From NCBI GenBank assembly GCA_003993805.1, contig RSEF01000002.1, positions 2,192,602-2,256,601 on the forward strand: a stretch of DNA of 64,000 nucleotides, in the 5' to 3' direction. Position numbers and translations under genes: made by a program. Source of the stretch: Himantopus leucocephalus (lineage: Eukaryota > Chordata > Aves > Charadriiformes > Recurvirostridae). Positions 23,501-35,341 of this stretch are shown one piece after another (position 1 is the stretch's first letter; every line of letters starts with the position of its first letter). The notes below the pieces were generated by a model that was given only the letters and a program-made list of their open reading frames with translations, did no database searches and was not told where the DNA came from.

Positions 23501-26037
23501 TACTGATTTTCTAACTGACCTTTTTTGTGTTTGTTTTTGTTTTGAAATGAAACAGCGGAGACTTAGCTCAGTAAAGTCTTCTCTCATCAGACTGCTCTTC
23601 CTTCTCCTGTGGGCTTGCAGAAGAGGGACTGATGAAACCACTCTTCTCCAAAGCAAGTGCATTTCAGCAACCCCCTACTTCCCTACTTTGTCAACAGCTT
23701 CCCAATAAACAGGATCCAAAGGAGGCTGAAAATCATCTTTTTTCCTAGCCTAACCCTCCACAGCAGGCACCACATCAACCATCAACTCCAGCTGCTCAAG
23801 CTGCTAATTGCACAGAGGAGAACTCTGTGCAATCCCTAGCGCTCACCTCCTGCCAGCCTGTGCCACCCACGCAGAGCCAACGGAGCAGCCCACGATGCTC
23901 CCGCTGCCCCCGCAGCTCCCCAGCATCTACATCAGGCTGTCGGTGTCTTAACAGCCTGATTTCCCCTCACTGGGACTTGCTTGGATGAAGGGGGTTTGCA
24001 TATCATGGGGCTTTGATGAAGAGCACATCTGTCTTTTGTTTTATTTTGTAGAGGGTCCTTTCAAGGTGTAGTGGACACCTCTGGCAAAATACACTGCCTG
24101 GGGGGACTTAAAAGCCAAGCAAGAATTAATCACGGGGAAGTTTTTGAAATGTATGGAAAGTCTTCTTCTGGCGGACTAAATGCTACACACTTGGTCTATT
24201 TTTAATGCAACTGGCAGTATATCAGCGTGAATATAAATACAATATTTTAACATATGACTATTAAGCAGCCTTAGGGTTGTAGGAATGCAGGAGTAAGCAT
24301 GTCAAATAGCTGGTTCTTACAAGCTTTAATGATGGTAGCATGATTGGGATGAATCATTTTAGATCCAGAAGTGCAAATCTGAATGTCGCTCCACTCCTAC
24401 ATCTTAGACATTTGAGGTGTAAGTGGGTATCTGCCCCACTGGTTGGGAAAGACTCAAAAATCATTCTAGACACATGGTGCCACTGAACAACGCCGGTTAC
24501 AAAAGCATACATGTCTTCACCAGGCTGGCAGCTGGGATTGGGACAGGCTTTAGACCTATTTCTGTAGAGAAAATAGAAAAATAGTACAGACTATATTGTT
24601 GTGATGTTCTGCCTTGGCCATCCTCTGCTCACCTAGAGGCTGGATGCTCCTAGGAGCTGGACTGTCTTCGCATGGTGGTGAGCTTGGGTGAGACATCTTA
24701 AAAGTCACTGGTCCCCAGAGGCCAAACAAGGAGTTGGTGCTAAACACCAGGCCATAGGTACACAATGGTTTGGAAAGACTGCCACTACTAATAGAGCAGG
24801 AGAGAGAAAAGGGTATAGGTTGTCTTCCTGCCAGCACATCAGCCTTTGCTTCAGGTGCTGTAAAGCTGTCATGTTTAAGAAAACATTACCTACTAACCCA
24901 AGTGGTTTTATAGGTGCAAAAACCTATGCGACAACCTGGTTTAAAGTTCATGCGTCCCACTGTTCCTTGATGGAGGAGGAGCACAGCTCCATGTAGTGCT
25001 GGGGGAAGGTCTTCACAGGGCCAGGGCAGTCTAACCAGACATTGACAAGGCCAGGACATCACCTGCTGTGCACAGACCAGCCCTCGGTACAGAGGCTTAT
25101 GTGAAGAACACGCATGCTCTTTCTTCCTCCTGAGGAGGACCACACTGCGCTGGGTTCAGCACACGTCAGGATTTGAACGCACCTCCCTGTCACTGCAGGG
25201 TCATCCACGAGGACACCCCAATGCTCAGCAGTCACATCTGGCAAACAAATTGAGCGTGCCGACATTGCCCCAGAGAAACAACCAAAGGCAGGAATGACAT
25301 GACACCAGGCAGCACAGCTCCCAGCTCAACGATAAATTCTTCTCATTTGGCGGGATAGATGGGAGCTCTGATTTCCTGGACTAATATTAGCAATGAAAAA
25401 TCAATTACACTGAGGTCTTTTAAACTTATCAAGCAAATGCATTAGGAGGCACATGCTGTCTGGGCGTACACACAGCTGAAGAAAAAAGAGAAAGGGGTTG
25501 TGGAGCTTGCTCGTGATGGATTTCAAACATATATTCCGAGCTGAAATGAGGGATATGCTAGTGTTCACTCTCCAAAGAATAAGAGCAAGGGGTGAGTAAC
25601 TGAGGAGAGCTTTGGATACATCTTAGTTTTTCAGGTTTAATAAGGAGCCAAGACAAATTAAATGAATTAAAAATTATGTGCTGCTTGGGGTTCTTCATTA
25701 GGGCAAGAAATCAGCTGTGGCCACAGCGATTTCAACCTGAAAGATGTTTTCCTGTCAGGCACCACAGCATTACCAGCTGCAGGGGTGCTGCTACGCTGGA
25801 GTGTGTCCTTTTGTCAGGAGTGTGCCTCAAAGCCAAAAATTCCTTGCTGAAACCCAGCACAGACTGCCGTGATGGTCTAGAGGGAGCACCGATGCATTGA
25901 CACTTGCCTGCGCACCCCGGCATAGATCCAAGCCTCACTGACCGAGGCACAAACTGCACAAAGTAATAGACAATTCCTGCTGCAAAAATCTCCTAATCCA
26001 AATATAAGACAGAAAAATTGAGAGGAGTGGGTTCTTC
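20539..26037. other. Unique non-coding DNA, no gene seen
   Basis: No CR1. A purine-rich tract lies at 23070-23145. At 21680-21730, GACCCAGGGTTCAATTTCAG followed by CTCCTGCC recalls the body of a plus-strand MIR, weakly. Open frames are short and unconvincing. Confidence 0.5.
23070..23145 (+). repeat. Purine-rich low-complexity tract
   Basis: About 75 bases of almost pure A and G on the plus strand, including a run of about 15 A. It is a possible triplex-forming tract, but otherwise only low complexity. Confidence 0.8.
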
Positions 26038-26140
26038 TTTTACAGACAGGGAAGTGGAGCACAGATGGAGTGTAGGACTCCCCCAAGGTCACCTGGGGAG
26101 TCAGTAGAAGAATATGGGAGTAAATCCAGATCGCCTGAAA
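26038..26140 (-). mobile_element. MIR-like (CORE-SINE) remnant
   Basis: In order, TTTACAGACAGGGAAGTGGA, GCACAGATGG, CCCCCAAGGTCACCTGGGGA and GGGAGTAAATCCAGATCGCC follow the layout of the reverse-complement MIR consensus: bases for 'acagatgaggaaactgaggcacag', then 'cccaaggtcacac', then the degenerate 'ggattcgaacccaggtc'. It is highly diverged, as expected for an old amniote SINE. Confidence 0.65.
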
Positions 26141-27575
26141 TGCGCTGAACTACTAAAACCTTGAACATATCCTTCTTTCCAGATACAGCACAGACATGAA
26201 ACATGGGCAGATATCCATGCTCTGAAAATGCAGCCGCACATCAGCTGAGTTTCTCTCAGCATGACAGGACTTCCCTGAAAGAGTAGGGTAGCAGAAGCTC
26301 ACGTTGAGCTATGCAGTCCAGATATGGCTTGGACGCCAGATTTTATTGTTGGGAAAGAGGCTGCATTCAGAGGGGAGGTGAAGGCTGTACACAATCAGTT
26401 TCTAACCCCAGAAACAAGAACATTTTTACAGAAGGCAAAATTAAACTCGTCCTAGGGAAACTGCGATATTGTAAGGCAAGATTTTTGCTGTCACACATAA
26501 ACATAAAATAGACCAGAAATGCTATCACTTCATGGATGCAGAGAAAGAATTCAAGTGCCATTATTTCTGCTTGACTTGCGCTTGACAACACAATTTTCCT
26601 CCCAATGCTTGTTAATGCCAGCATAAACAGGGGCCAACCACTGACACATACCATCAATGCTAATAAAAAGCACGGTTGCTTGGTACACAAAGATCCTTCT
26701 GAGAGCTCCTAATAACTGAGAAGCTGTTGCTATTATCACTACAGCCTCTATGAATGTTAGTCAAAGCACCTCTAAATGGAGGGAGTAAACTGCAAGGGAG
26801 CCATATCATCTCGGTTGACTTTATGGCAGCAATAACATTTCAATTTCTAATCCACCATTATTTCAAACGAGAAACTCTCAAAGCAGGAGCTCAGCCTCTC
26901 TCATTCCTTTGTCACACTGCCCTTTACTTTATGGCAATTCGCAGATGGTCCCATCACTGGGGTACGTGACAGTCCGTTGGCTGTTGTGGTCTGATCCCTA
27001 CAACGACCCAGCAGTGAGGGAAATGCCCACTTCCCAGATGACAGCATGTCTCTAGTTGTTTGCTAGGTCCCGTTCTCTGGCTCTAGGGCTAATAAGTTTA
27101 CATCCAAATAGAAAAAGTCAATGCTTCTGCCCACCCCTCGCATGATCATCCTGGTGGCCCTCCACTCACAACCCCCATCTTCTCAAATGCCCCATCTCAT
27201 TGCATTCATGTTGGTGCAGGCCAGCACTGATTTATAGGTCCTTTCTGCTTCCACCAGCTCTGAGAGGCACAGGCTTAATCACAAGGGTTGGCTAGGGCAT
27301 TTCTTTTCCAGTGCAATGTCTTTCCTCAATCTCTCACTTCAACTAAGCCTTTTTCCTCTACCCTCGTGCCCCAGAGAGCATCCTCATCCTTCCTGTTGGT
27401 GCTAGCCAGAGGTCCACCTTTGCTCAAGACAGCCTTGTAAGCACTTTGTTACAGGAGGAAGGTTAGAGAAAGACCAAAGTGATTTTGATGAGAAATACCT
27501 GCAGTTACATAGCCTCCGGCTGCATCCTTGACAGATCTAAGACCTCGTTAGCGCAGTATTGCATTTATTTATGGC
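26141..27575. other. Unique non-coding DNA, no gene seen
   Basis: Nothing recognisable. Open frames here are below 110 codons and show no domain. Confidence 0.55.
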
Positions 27576-27625
27576 ATTTGTAATACACTTCGGGGTAAAA
27601 GGTGCTATATAAATGAAATATTGCC
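27576..27625 (+). mobile_element. Ancient SINE/LINE 3'-tail remnant (MIR/L3-type)
   Basis: The text ACACTTCGGGGTAAAAGG followed by TGCTATATAAATGAAAT resembles the 'gcgctttgagat...aaaggcgctatataaatgcaaa' tail shared by old amniote MIR and related elements. Only the tail is clear. Confidence 0.5.
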
Positions 27626-30600
27626 AGGAATTATTAAAGATTAGGACAACGCAAAAATCAGGACTTTTAGCAGCTTTCTGACACCATCCCTCATCCCTTT
27701 CTCTGTATCGCTGCCCTCTGTACAAAATGGGGGGTGGGGTGGGCAGAGTAATGAAAGATCTTCAAAGGGCACCAAGGGGAGTGGCTACATCAATTCAGTT
27801 TGTGGAACCTGTTAAAGAAAAATAGTGAAAACTTCTTCTCTTTCAAATGGAACAAAGAAAAGAAAAAAAAAATGATTGGAATGTATTATAAGGCCTGGGG
27901 AATGCTGTGTTTGTACCAGTGTAGCCAGTGATGGAAGTGGACATGTCTTCTACGGAATTTTCTCCTCCAGAGCCCGATGTTGTGTAAAGGGCAAGCATGG
28001 TGCCAGTTTGACCAACACAGTTAGTCTGGTGCATTGAGAAGGGCCAGTGTGGTATAAACATCTACAACAAGCGGTTGGAGCTGCTGGTTGTACCCATTTT
28101 GGTCGTGCATGATGCCTTCAATACCCCAGCATTGTTGCACCAATACAGCCCCTAGTGTGGGTGCAATTAAGGTGGTGTAATTACTCAATTTCTGCTGCGT
28201 GCATTGAGCTCCAGCGGTGAAACATAAGACCTCAGGCTGTAGGCAAATTACAAAAAGAAAAGCATGTGGAAAAAAGAATAACTCTTCCAGACTCAGCTGT
28301 GCTGGTGAGAGGCAACAAAAACCACCCCATCATGTTTCCTCCCCTACTTTGGGTGAGTCTGCTGGTGGGTGGCCAAGCTGCTGGTATGAGCCCTCCCAAA
28401 TCACTGCAGGCAAAATTAGGAGAATTAGCTCAGCTAAACTGATATAGTAGGGAGCTCAAGGAAAACACAGTGGAGCAGCCTCAACTCTCTGTCAAGATGG
28501 ATTGAAGCAGTAGGAGGGTGACTATTCCCACGCCCTGGGGAGGCGTGGGGGAAATTCCCATCCCCAATCTCCTTTTACAGAAGGGTCAGTTTGGTGGTCC
28601 AAGTCAGTGTGTCTGTTTGCTGCAAAATCAAATCTGACTTTTATCAGAATGGCATGCAACGTGCACCTGCATAGGTTGGGTTTCCCACATGGGTTGGGTT
28701 TTTTTCATCAGTACATTTTTCCCCTATCTGCAAACGTTTTTTTTACTGAAGACATTTATTCTCACCAGTCTTTGAGAGGAAATTCTCACCAATGTGTTAC
28801 GGACCCAGTCTTACGCTGTTGTGTTTCCTGTGTGCATCTTAGTCATTTCACAATATTCAAGAAACCTCAGTTAAGAAACCTCTTGATGCTTTTGGGTCCC
28901 AGGCTGCAACGTAGCAGGAGCAACAGAGACCATTGCAGAAGAGGTATTGGGAAATACAGTGATCTCAAAAACCTGACCAAAGCTGAGAAATGACAGTAAG
29001 GCGCACTTGAGGTCTTTACAGTCCTCATAACCAAGAGTTTCACCAAGTTCAAGCCTTTAGTTTCACAACTGCTCTCTAAAAACAGTATGATATTCACTTG
29101 ACAGATAAAAAACTGTGGTTAGGTGACCTCTCCAATTAAATAGCATGTTTTTACACTAGTAAACAAGAAAAGTCAAGGCACAGACACTTTCCAGTGATCA
29201 TGGTCCAGTAGCATGGTCTGTTGCTCAGTGGAGAGGCTCTCAGAGACTATTTGATGACACGGGGGGAACTGTGGGGACAGATCTGGGCTAAAGCAAAATG
29301 AAGGACAACAGCAAAAAAGATGATGTTCACTACAGCAAAGAAGACATTCACTAGAGTGCTGGACGACAGAGTGGAAGGAGAGGAGAAGAGAGCTTCCATG
29401 AGTGAAGGGAAGGACAGCCCTGGTCCTTCCCAGAGACATCAGCTTGATGTGCGTATGTTGTCTCTCTGAAAGTACAAAGCAAGCTGACTGCAAGGACATG
29501 TTACGTGTTTCAGGATCGTGGCTTATGAGTACATGTGCATGACTGCAATAAAAGCTCGAAACACCCCCTCACTTATCTGCTTATCTAAATGTTTTTATTT
29601 CTCGCTCTGAGGTAAGCAAGATGTCCCCAAACGCCTTGTTGACGTTCCTGGTGGGTCAGCTGTTAGTGCTGGACAACAGGCAGCTCCCCGGCCACGGAGG
29701 CTGCCGGGCCCCCAGGACAATGGTCTGAGGAGGGTGGACTGCAGAGGTAAAGGTGTAACCAAGACCCAAGTGCAGCNGCTGGTGGGTCAGCTGTTAGTGC
29801 TGTACAACAGGCAGCTCCCCGGCCATGGAGGCTGCCGGGCCCCCAGGACAATGCTCTGAGGAGGGTGGACTGCAGAGGTAAAGGTGTAACCAAGACCCAA
29901 GTGCAGCCATCAGATGGCATAACTGCACTATTTCAGAGCAGTCTTCAAGCTATTTCCTCCGGCCGTGTTTTCTGACCACAACTTTAAAATAGAACGCAGA
30001 CATCCTCTTGAGATTGGGAAAGGAGATGGTAACTGTGAAGCCTGAAGGGGGGGCGGGGAGGAAAGAAACAGCCCACTTAAAAAGAAAAAGGCAGCTGACC
30101 AGAACTGATGCTGCCTGAGATATGAAGCAGCTTGCAAGTGCTGACTGCTGACAAAGCTCTCCCTTGTCTTGTCGCTCCTAAGACTGATAGAAACCGCACA
30201 AAAACCCGCCTGCTGTGGGCTTCTGGCCGTGCCCTGTGTTCAGAAATGACACCTCTCCAACACTCCCCTGGAAGGATGCCCCTTGTTTGGTCCCACAACC
30301 TGCAAGAGCAAGAGCTGAGTTCAGCATCAGGGCTTTCAGCTGCCTGTGGCATTTATTCACCCCTCCTTGACATACACTTTAGCTGGAAGAGATATGCACT
30401 GCTTCTGAAAATCATGGTACCGCTAGGATGAGAATCAACATGTCCTAAGTCCTGGGGTCAGGGCAAACCCTCCTCACCATCTCTCCTTCCTGCTGGAGAA
30501 ACCTCAACAGCGCTCAGTCCTCCTCCTGAGTATTTCAATAGGGACATTTCCCGCGTAATGCCAGAGCGAGGTCTGGCTATAGGAGCAGAAGGAGCAGGCA

Positions 30601-31440
30601 GCTTCATGCCACAGCCTGCTTCTCTCCTTCCTTGTCCCACGGTGGAAGCAGCCTTGGCTTTGTCTTGTCCATGGCAAAAATCCAGAGCACCTTTGACCCA
30701 AAATCCACCAAAAGTTTTGACCAAGATACTTGCACTGAGCCAGGTACCCTGCAGACAAAGGGCTGGAGAAACACTGAGCATCTCTCTCTATACCACCATG
30801 TAGCCATGTGGCTGGGATCCAAGCAACAGCATTTCCTAGAGATCAGTGGACAATTCAGAAGAGGCACCACTGGTCCTCTCAGGCCACCTCTAATCCCTGG
30901 GAAATGCTGTCTAATATGAGGATAACTACTGATATCCCAAGTTAAATGAGCTGTGGCTCTTAGGATTTACTTCTGTACAGAGCACAGCTCAGAAGGAAGC
31001 ATGCCCAGAAGATGCAGGTGGTCAGAGGCCAAAGCCATGGCCTCAGCAGGAGAACATCTTGCTGTCATCTAACAACTGCCACAATCCTGCCCCTTTTCAA
31101 AGCTCCCTGCACAGTGTGGGTATAAAGGATACCACCCAAAACCACAGGGCAGAGATATATGGGGTCGCTAAGCAGACAACAAATAAAACTTCTGGCACTG
31201 GCTCTATGCCACTGCATCCCAGCGAAGAAACCTGGCACCGAACCTTTGTGCTGCTCCTGCTTGTGAGGTAGGTCGCATGGTTTTCCAGAAAGCAAAGAAA
31301 TGAAGATTTATCTCTTGGCCACAGCCATTTAATATCATTAGCAGAGACCTGCAGAGAGCTGTTCATCAGCCATTTGCCTTGCCCTGGCATTCCCAGTCAT
31401 AAAAGCCTAAATCCAGGCTTCACTCCAGGGCTACAAACAG
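27626..31440. other. Unique non-coding DNA with one contig-join duplication
   Basis: No exon or interspersed repeat is assigned. It contains a G-rich patch at 27729-27743, the duplicated segment at 29648-29907 and short overlapping open frames on both strands near 30.1-30.9 kb. Confidence 0.5.
29648..29907. repeat. Direct duplication around a single-N join
   Basis: A 129-base GC-rich segment (29648-29776) recurs after the N at 29777 (29779-29907) with three substitutions. The copy border coincides with the N, which points to allelic contig ends rather than a biological duplication. Confidence 0.85.
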
Positions 31441-31490
31441 AATCATAGAATGGTTTAGGTTGGAAGGGACATTGAAGATCATCTAGCCAG
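31441..31490 (-). mobile_element. CR1 LINE 3'-end fragment
   Basis: AATCATAGAATGGTTTAGG, then TTGGAAGGGACATTGAAG and ATCATCTAG mark the reverse complement of the CR1 terminus. Similarity ends within about 50 bases. Confidence 0.93.
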
Positions 31491-33324
31491 GTAGATCCTC
31501 CTCAGCACAAGAGCAGGCTACCCAGTCTCCAGCAAAGTCTGACAGGTTAAATCATTTCCAGCCCAAAAAATGCTGAGGACAATTGCTTTTTCCCTACCAG
31601 CAATAAATGCCTCCAAAATGTCATACTCTGGACATAACGTATAAGCTGTGGTCAATCAACATGAGGTTTTAGACAGCTCATTCTCCATTTTTTCCCCTCG
31701 CAGGCTGCGTAGAAGGGAAAACTTTGGTTTTGCTGAGGGCGTGAAGGGAGCGAGGCCACACACACACTAACCAGCGAGGCACATGCAGCTGGTGTTCAGG
31801 CTGGAGTTTGGTACAATTCCCTTCCTTCACATACACCATTAATAAATTGCTTTGATCTCACAATACCTATCTGATGGGTTTTGCCAACCATGGTAACAGA
31901 GCGAAGAAAAATGACAGTTGTTCTTCATTTAGAATATAAATAATTGGACATTTTCAATATATTTCAGATCTATGAAACCATTAGGTTTCTTCTTTTGGAC
32001 TGGTTTTGCTCAAGAGAGTAACAGAAAGACCAATGGGAGCTCCTGAGATTCCTCCTAAGTGAAAACCCTGCTGTTTTTTATTAACCGCACTCTGGGATGA
32101 AACCCAGTGCAGCCCCCAGGAAAGTCAAGACCAGGTCTCCCAGGTCATTAAGGGGAATGGATTAGCTCTGCAGAGATGTTTGAGAGGTCCCACCTCAGTC
32201 AGGACAATGTCAGTAATCACAGGGACATATTGGCAGTCTTGGCCACTTTGTATTTTGCTTGAAAGAGGAAAAAATATGACAAGCAGATGCAAATGGAAAC
32301 ATGGATCTCTCTAAGAAGTCATTTACATAGCCCAAAGGTCACAATTTGCAGCCAGAGGACAGCGACGCAGCTATTTTTAACAGACTGCTAAGAAGGAAAA
32401 AAAAAAAACGGAGAAGACACAGAAAATAACCACAAGGATGATTCACAGACGTGAGAAAATTCCTTACACAACTTAAGAACTGAATCTCTTCAGTTAACAG
32501 AAAGAAAAGTTAAGGGAGACTTGACCAAGGAGCGTAAATGCCTCATGGGGAGGTAACCCTGCGTACTGGTGGGCTCATTAGCAGGACAAAAATTAAAGAG
32601 TGGAAACTAAAGCTGGACAAATTTAACCTGGAAATCAGAAACACATAAGGGCAATGGAGCTGGGCTTAGTGAAATGGAAGGTCCTTCCTTCCTGACAGCT
32701 GCAGACTCAGACAGACAACTACTGAACCAATACGCACAGGTTAGGGGTGAGCTTAATGCAATTTAGGCAGAAGTAAGAAGGTGAAAAGCAGCGAACAGCT
32801 TCATATAGTCCAGATGTTGCACTGGTACCTCCACTGTACCAGATCTGCCTTCGGCTCACGGAAGAGGCACCAAAGCATTGGGATCAAGCTTTTCTGAAAT
32901 ATTGAGAATCATTTCACGGTTTCTGGGTTATAAACACATTTCTGTGTTTACGTCAGGAATAACCTGGTGAACCGCTCCACCACCCATTTATGTCCTTCGC
33001 TGAGTATTCAGCATTCTTTGCATAGTCCCCCTGCCATGGGATGCTTCTGCTTATCCAAATATTTATGTGGGTGTCATCACTAGAGCATCTGAGCATTTAC
33101 TTTTCTTTAAACAACCTACCCGTAGGTGAAGCAGCTTTGTTCCTGGTCATGGAGAACGTCTACAACAGGATGCAAACTGGGCTAGAGCAGTGTCACTTAC
33201 GCTATAACAACATAAAATTGGCTTTTTAATGACGCCAGGTAGCCTGCATTCCTATTTTATTCGTTCCTTTCAAAAGAAACCAGGTCAATTTTGTTTCATG
33301 CTGCAGAGGTATCCTACAAAACAG

Positions 33325-33342
33325 AAAAAAAAAAAAAAAAAA
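33325..33342 (+). repeat. Poly-A run
   Basis: An uninterrupted run of 18 A, without an adjacent retroposed body that I can recognise. Confidence 0.9.
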
Positions 33343-34408
33343 GCCTTTGGTGAGTATACTTAGTGCAGCAGTGCCGCACCTGATCGCATTGTTTCCTTAT
33401 GTCGTTTCTCTGGGAGAAGCACTATAAACCAGCCCCAGTATTCAAGATGTGAACAAATCCCAGTTAGCCCAGTGGCAACCGGTAAAGCCTGAGTTTTGTC
33501 CTGCCACCAGGGCAGCACAAGGACAGTATTTATCAGTGACGTGCCGGCAGCACCATTTCTGCCCGCTGACCCATGAAGACTTCTAGAAGTAATCAGGAAA
33601 ATGGGGTGATGGCCACAGCTTGCTGACAGCTTCAAGGTCAGCTAATACAGGCACTGCTAAATCCCTGCCGAGACAAATATTTATTCCAGCCTCTCCGAGG
33701 CTGCACAGCACATAAATACGCACACTCACGCACGTACCAGTGCACTTCTGACTCTGCCTACAGTAGGTCTCTTAATGGCATCCATCTGCCCTTTCTTTGG
33801 GGCAATTCAAGAAAACTGTGTCAAAAATGAAATAACAGTGAACTTGAGGTCTCCTGAGTGCCTGGTGCAATTGGTGGTACCTCTGCCTCTCCTGCTGCTC
33901 TCTGAATGGCTTTTATAACTCTAAGGGAGAAAGACGCAGCCTGGCCCAAGAAGAAACGTCCATGTGTCTGAAAACCAAGAGCCAGGTTTCATACAAGAGG
34001 CTTTGCAATTATACAATGCTGTGAGAGAACCAGGTTAAATGAAATATGGGCAATTGCTGGGTTCAGACTAGCCAAAATCAGCAGCTTCTGCAGTCTGGGC
34101 ATCCCAATTCCGTCGCTGCTGTTTTCAACACCTCGGCCTCAGGCAACATCTTTTACTCCTTGCAATTCTCCTGTGCCCCATTCACTGGCTGAGTTTGGTC
34201 TCAGGATTCAAGTACCATCATCTAGCTTTGAGGGCACTTCACTTTTATACAGAGCAGCTTCAAACACCGCGGTGCAGGCTTGAAACCAGACAGGCTCCTC
34301 CAGACGAGAAGGGCTGTTATTCCCTCACCAAGAAAGAAAAGCTCTGAGCAGGGGAAGAAAGGGAAAAACGCAGCATGCTGGCACCCAAGACACAGGGGAC
34401 ACACCGCT

Positions 34409-34470
34409 GGATATTTCCTTCTGGATATTTCCTTCTGGGTGCCGAGAAGATCATCCAGAAGGAAATATCC
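34409..34470. repeat. Perfect 16-bp stem with a tandem-copied arm
   Basis: GGATATTTCCTTCTGG occurs at 34409-34424 and, overlapping by two bases, at 34423-34438. Its exact reverse complement, CCAGAAGGAAATATCC, occurs at 34455-34470, leaving a 16-base loop. The structure could fold in DNA or RNA, with either left arm able to pair. Confidence 0.9.
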
Positions 34471-35007
34471 ACAAGGAAATTCTCCTCCATAGGACCAGAG
34501 GTTTTTCATATTACAGCATTTGAACTTTTCAGGCTTTAATTCAATTTCTCGTTGTTGAAGTCTCAGGCAAAGGTGCAGGACATGCTACAGCAAAACTGGT
34601 TGCAGTGGTTTCTTACCCTCCAGTCCCAGTGCTGGCTTTTCTTGGAGGCTTCTTCTTGGAGGCAAAGAGTTCCTGCACTGGTGTGGCACTGGTTTGATCC
34701 CAACTGCTGATCCCACCCCTTACTGGCTTCACTCAGAAAGTGCTGTTTGAGGCCGGGGTTTTGCAGGAACAGATACCAAATGCCATAGATTTGGAGCTTC
34801 TATTCATTGTAGATCTTTTCAGTCCTGCTCCATGTACTTCATTTAGCAAGACAGTGGAAACTAAACCCTGTTGGGTATACAGGGCAGATATGGAAAAAAA
34901 GAAAAGAGGTGAGAAGCAACAAAAATATTAACTGTTGCATTGGAATAGGACTAGCAGCAAAAAGGAGGGTGTTCAGGTCTACTCCCTCACTGCTGGCACT
35001 GAGGAGG

Positions 35008-35341
35008 ACATTAGCCTTTCAATACTTAAAGGGGGCTTATAAGAAAGATGGGGGCAGACTTTTTAATAGGGCCTGTTGCGATAGGACAAGGGGTAATGAA
35101 TTTAAACTAAAAGAGGGGAGATTCAGAGTAGATATAAGGAAGAAAATGAGGGTGGTGAAACCCTGGCTCAGGTTGCCCAGAGAGGTGGTAGATGCCCCAT
35201 CCCTGGAAACATTCCAGGCCAGGTTGGACGGGGCTCTGAGCAACCTGATCTAGTTGAAAATGTCCCTGCTCATTGGAGGGCGGTTGGACTAGATGGCCTT
35301 TAAAGGTCCCTTCCAACCCAAACCATTCTATGATTCTGTGA
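35008..35341 (+). mobile_element. CR1 LINE 3'-end fragment (longest plus-strand copy of this type)
   Basis: The blocks appear in CR1 order: CTTAAAGGGGGCTTATAAG, GATAGGACAAGGGGTAATG, TAAACTAAAAGAGGGGAG, GGTTGCCCAGAGAGGTGGTA, GATGCCCCATCCCTGGAAAC, the GGTTGGACTAGATGGCC block, TCCCTTCCAACC and ATTCTATGATTCTGTGA. About 330 bases of 3' region with little decay, so a comparatively young copy. The start is approximate; similarity fades upstream. Confidence 0.95.

Larger units (their letters stand above)
31491..35007. other. Unique non-coding DNA, no gene seen
   Basis: No exon recognised. It contains an A-run at 33325-33342 and a perfect short hairpin at 34423-34470. Confidence 0.55.

Noticed and set aside
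27729..27743. G-rich run as a G-quadruplex
   Set aside because: Only three separable runs of three or more G. Below the usual four-run rule.
29516..29560. AATAAAAGCTCG context as an LTR R region
   Set aside because: No LTR borders, primer-binding site or paired repeat found.
29663..29920. Apparent protein with an internal duplication
   Set aside because: The duplication is the single-N contig overlap, so the repeated protein is an assembly product.
34909..35253. 114-codon plus-strand frame
   Set aside because: It lies largely in the CR1 3' region, which is untranslated in the element. Not a gene.
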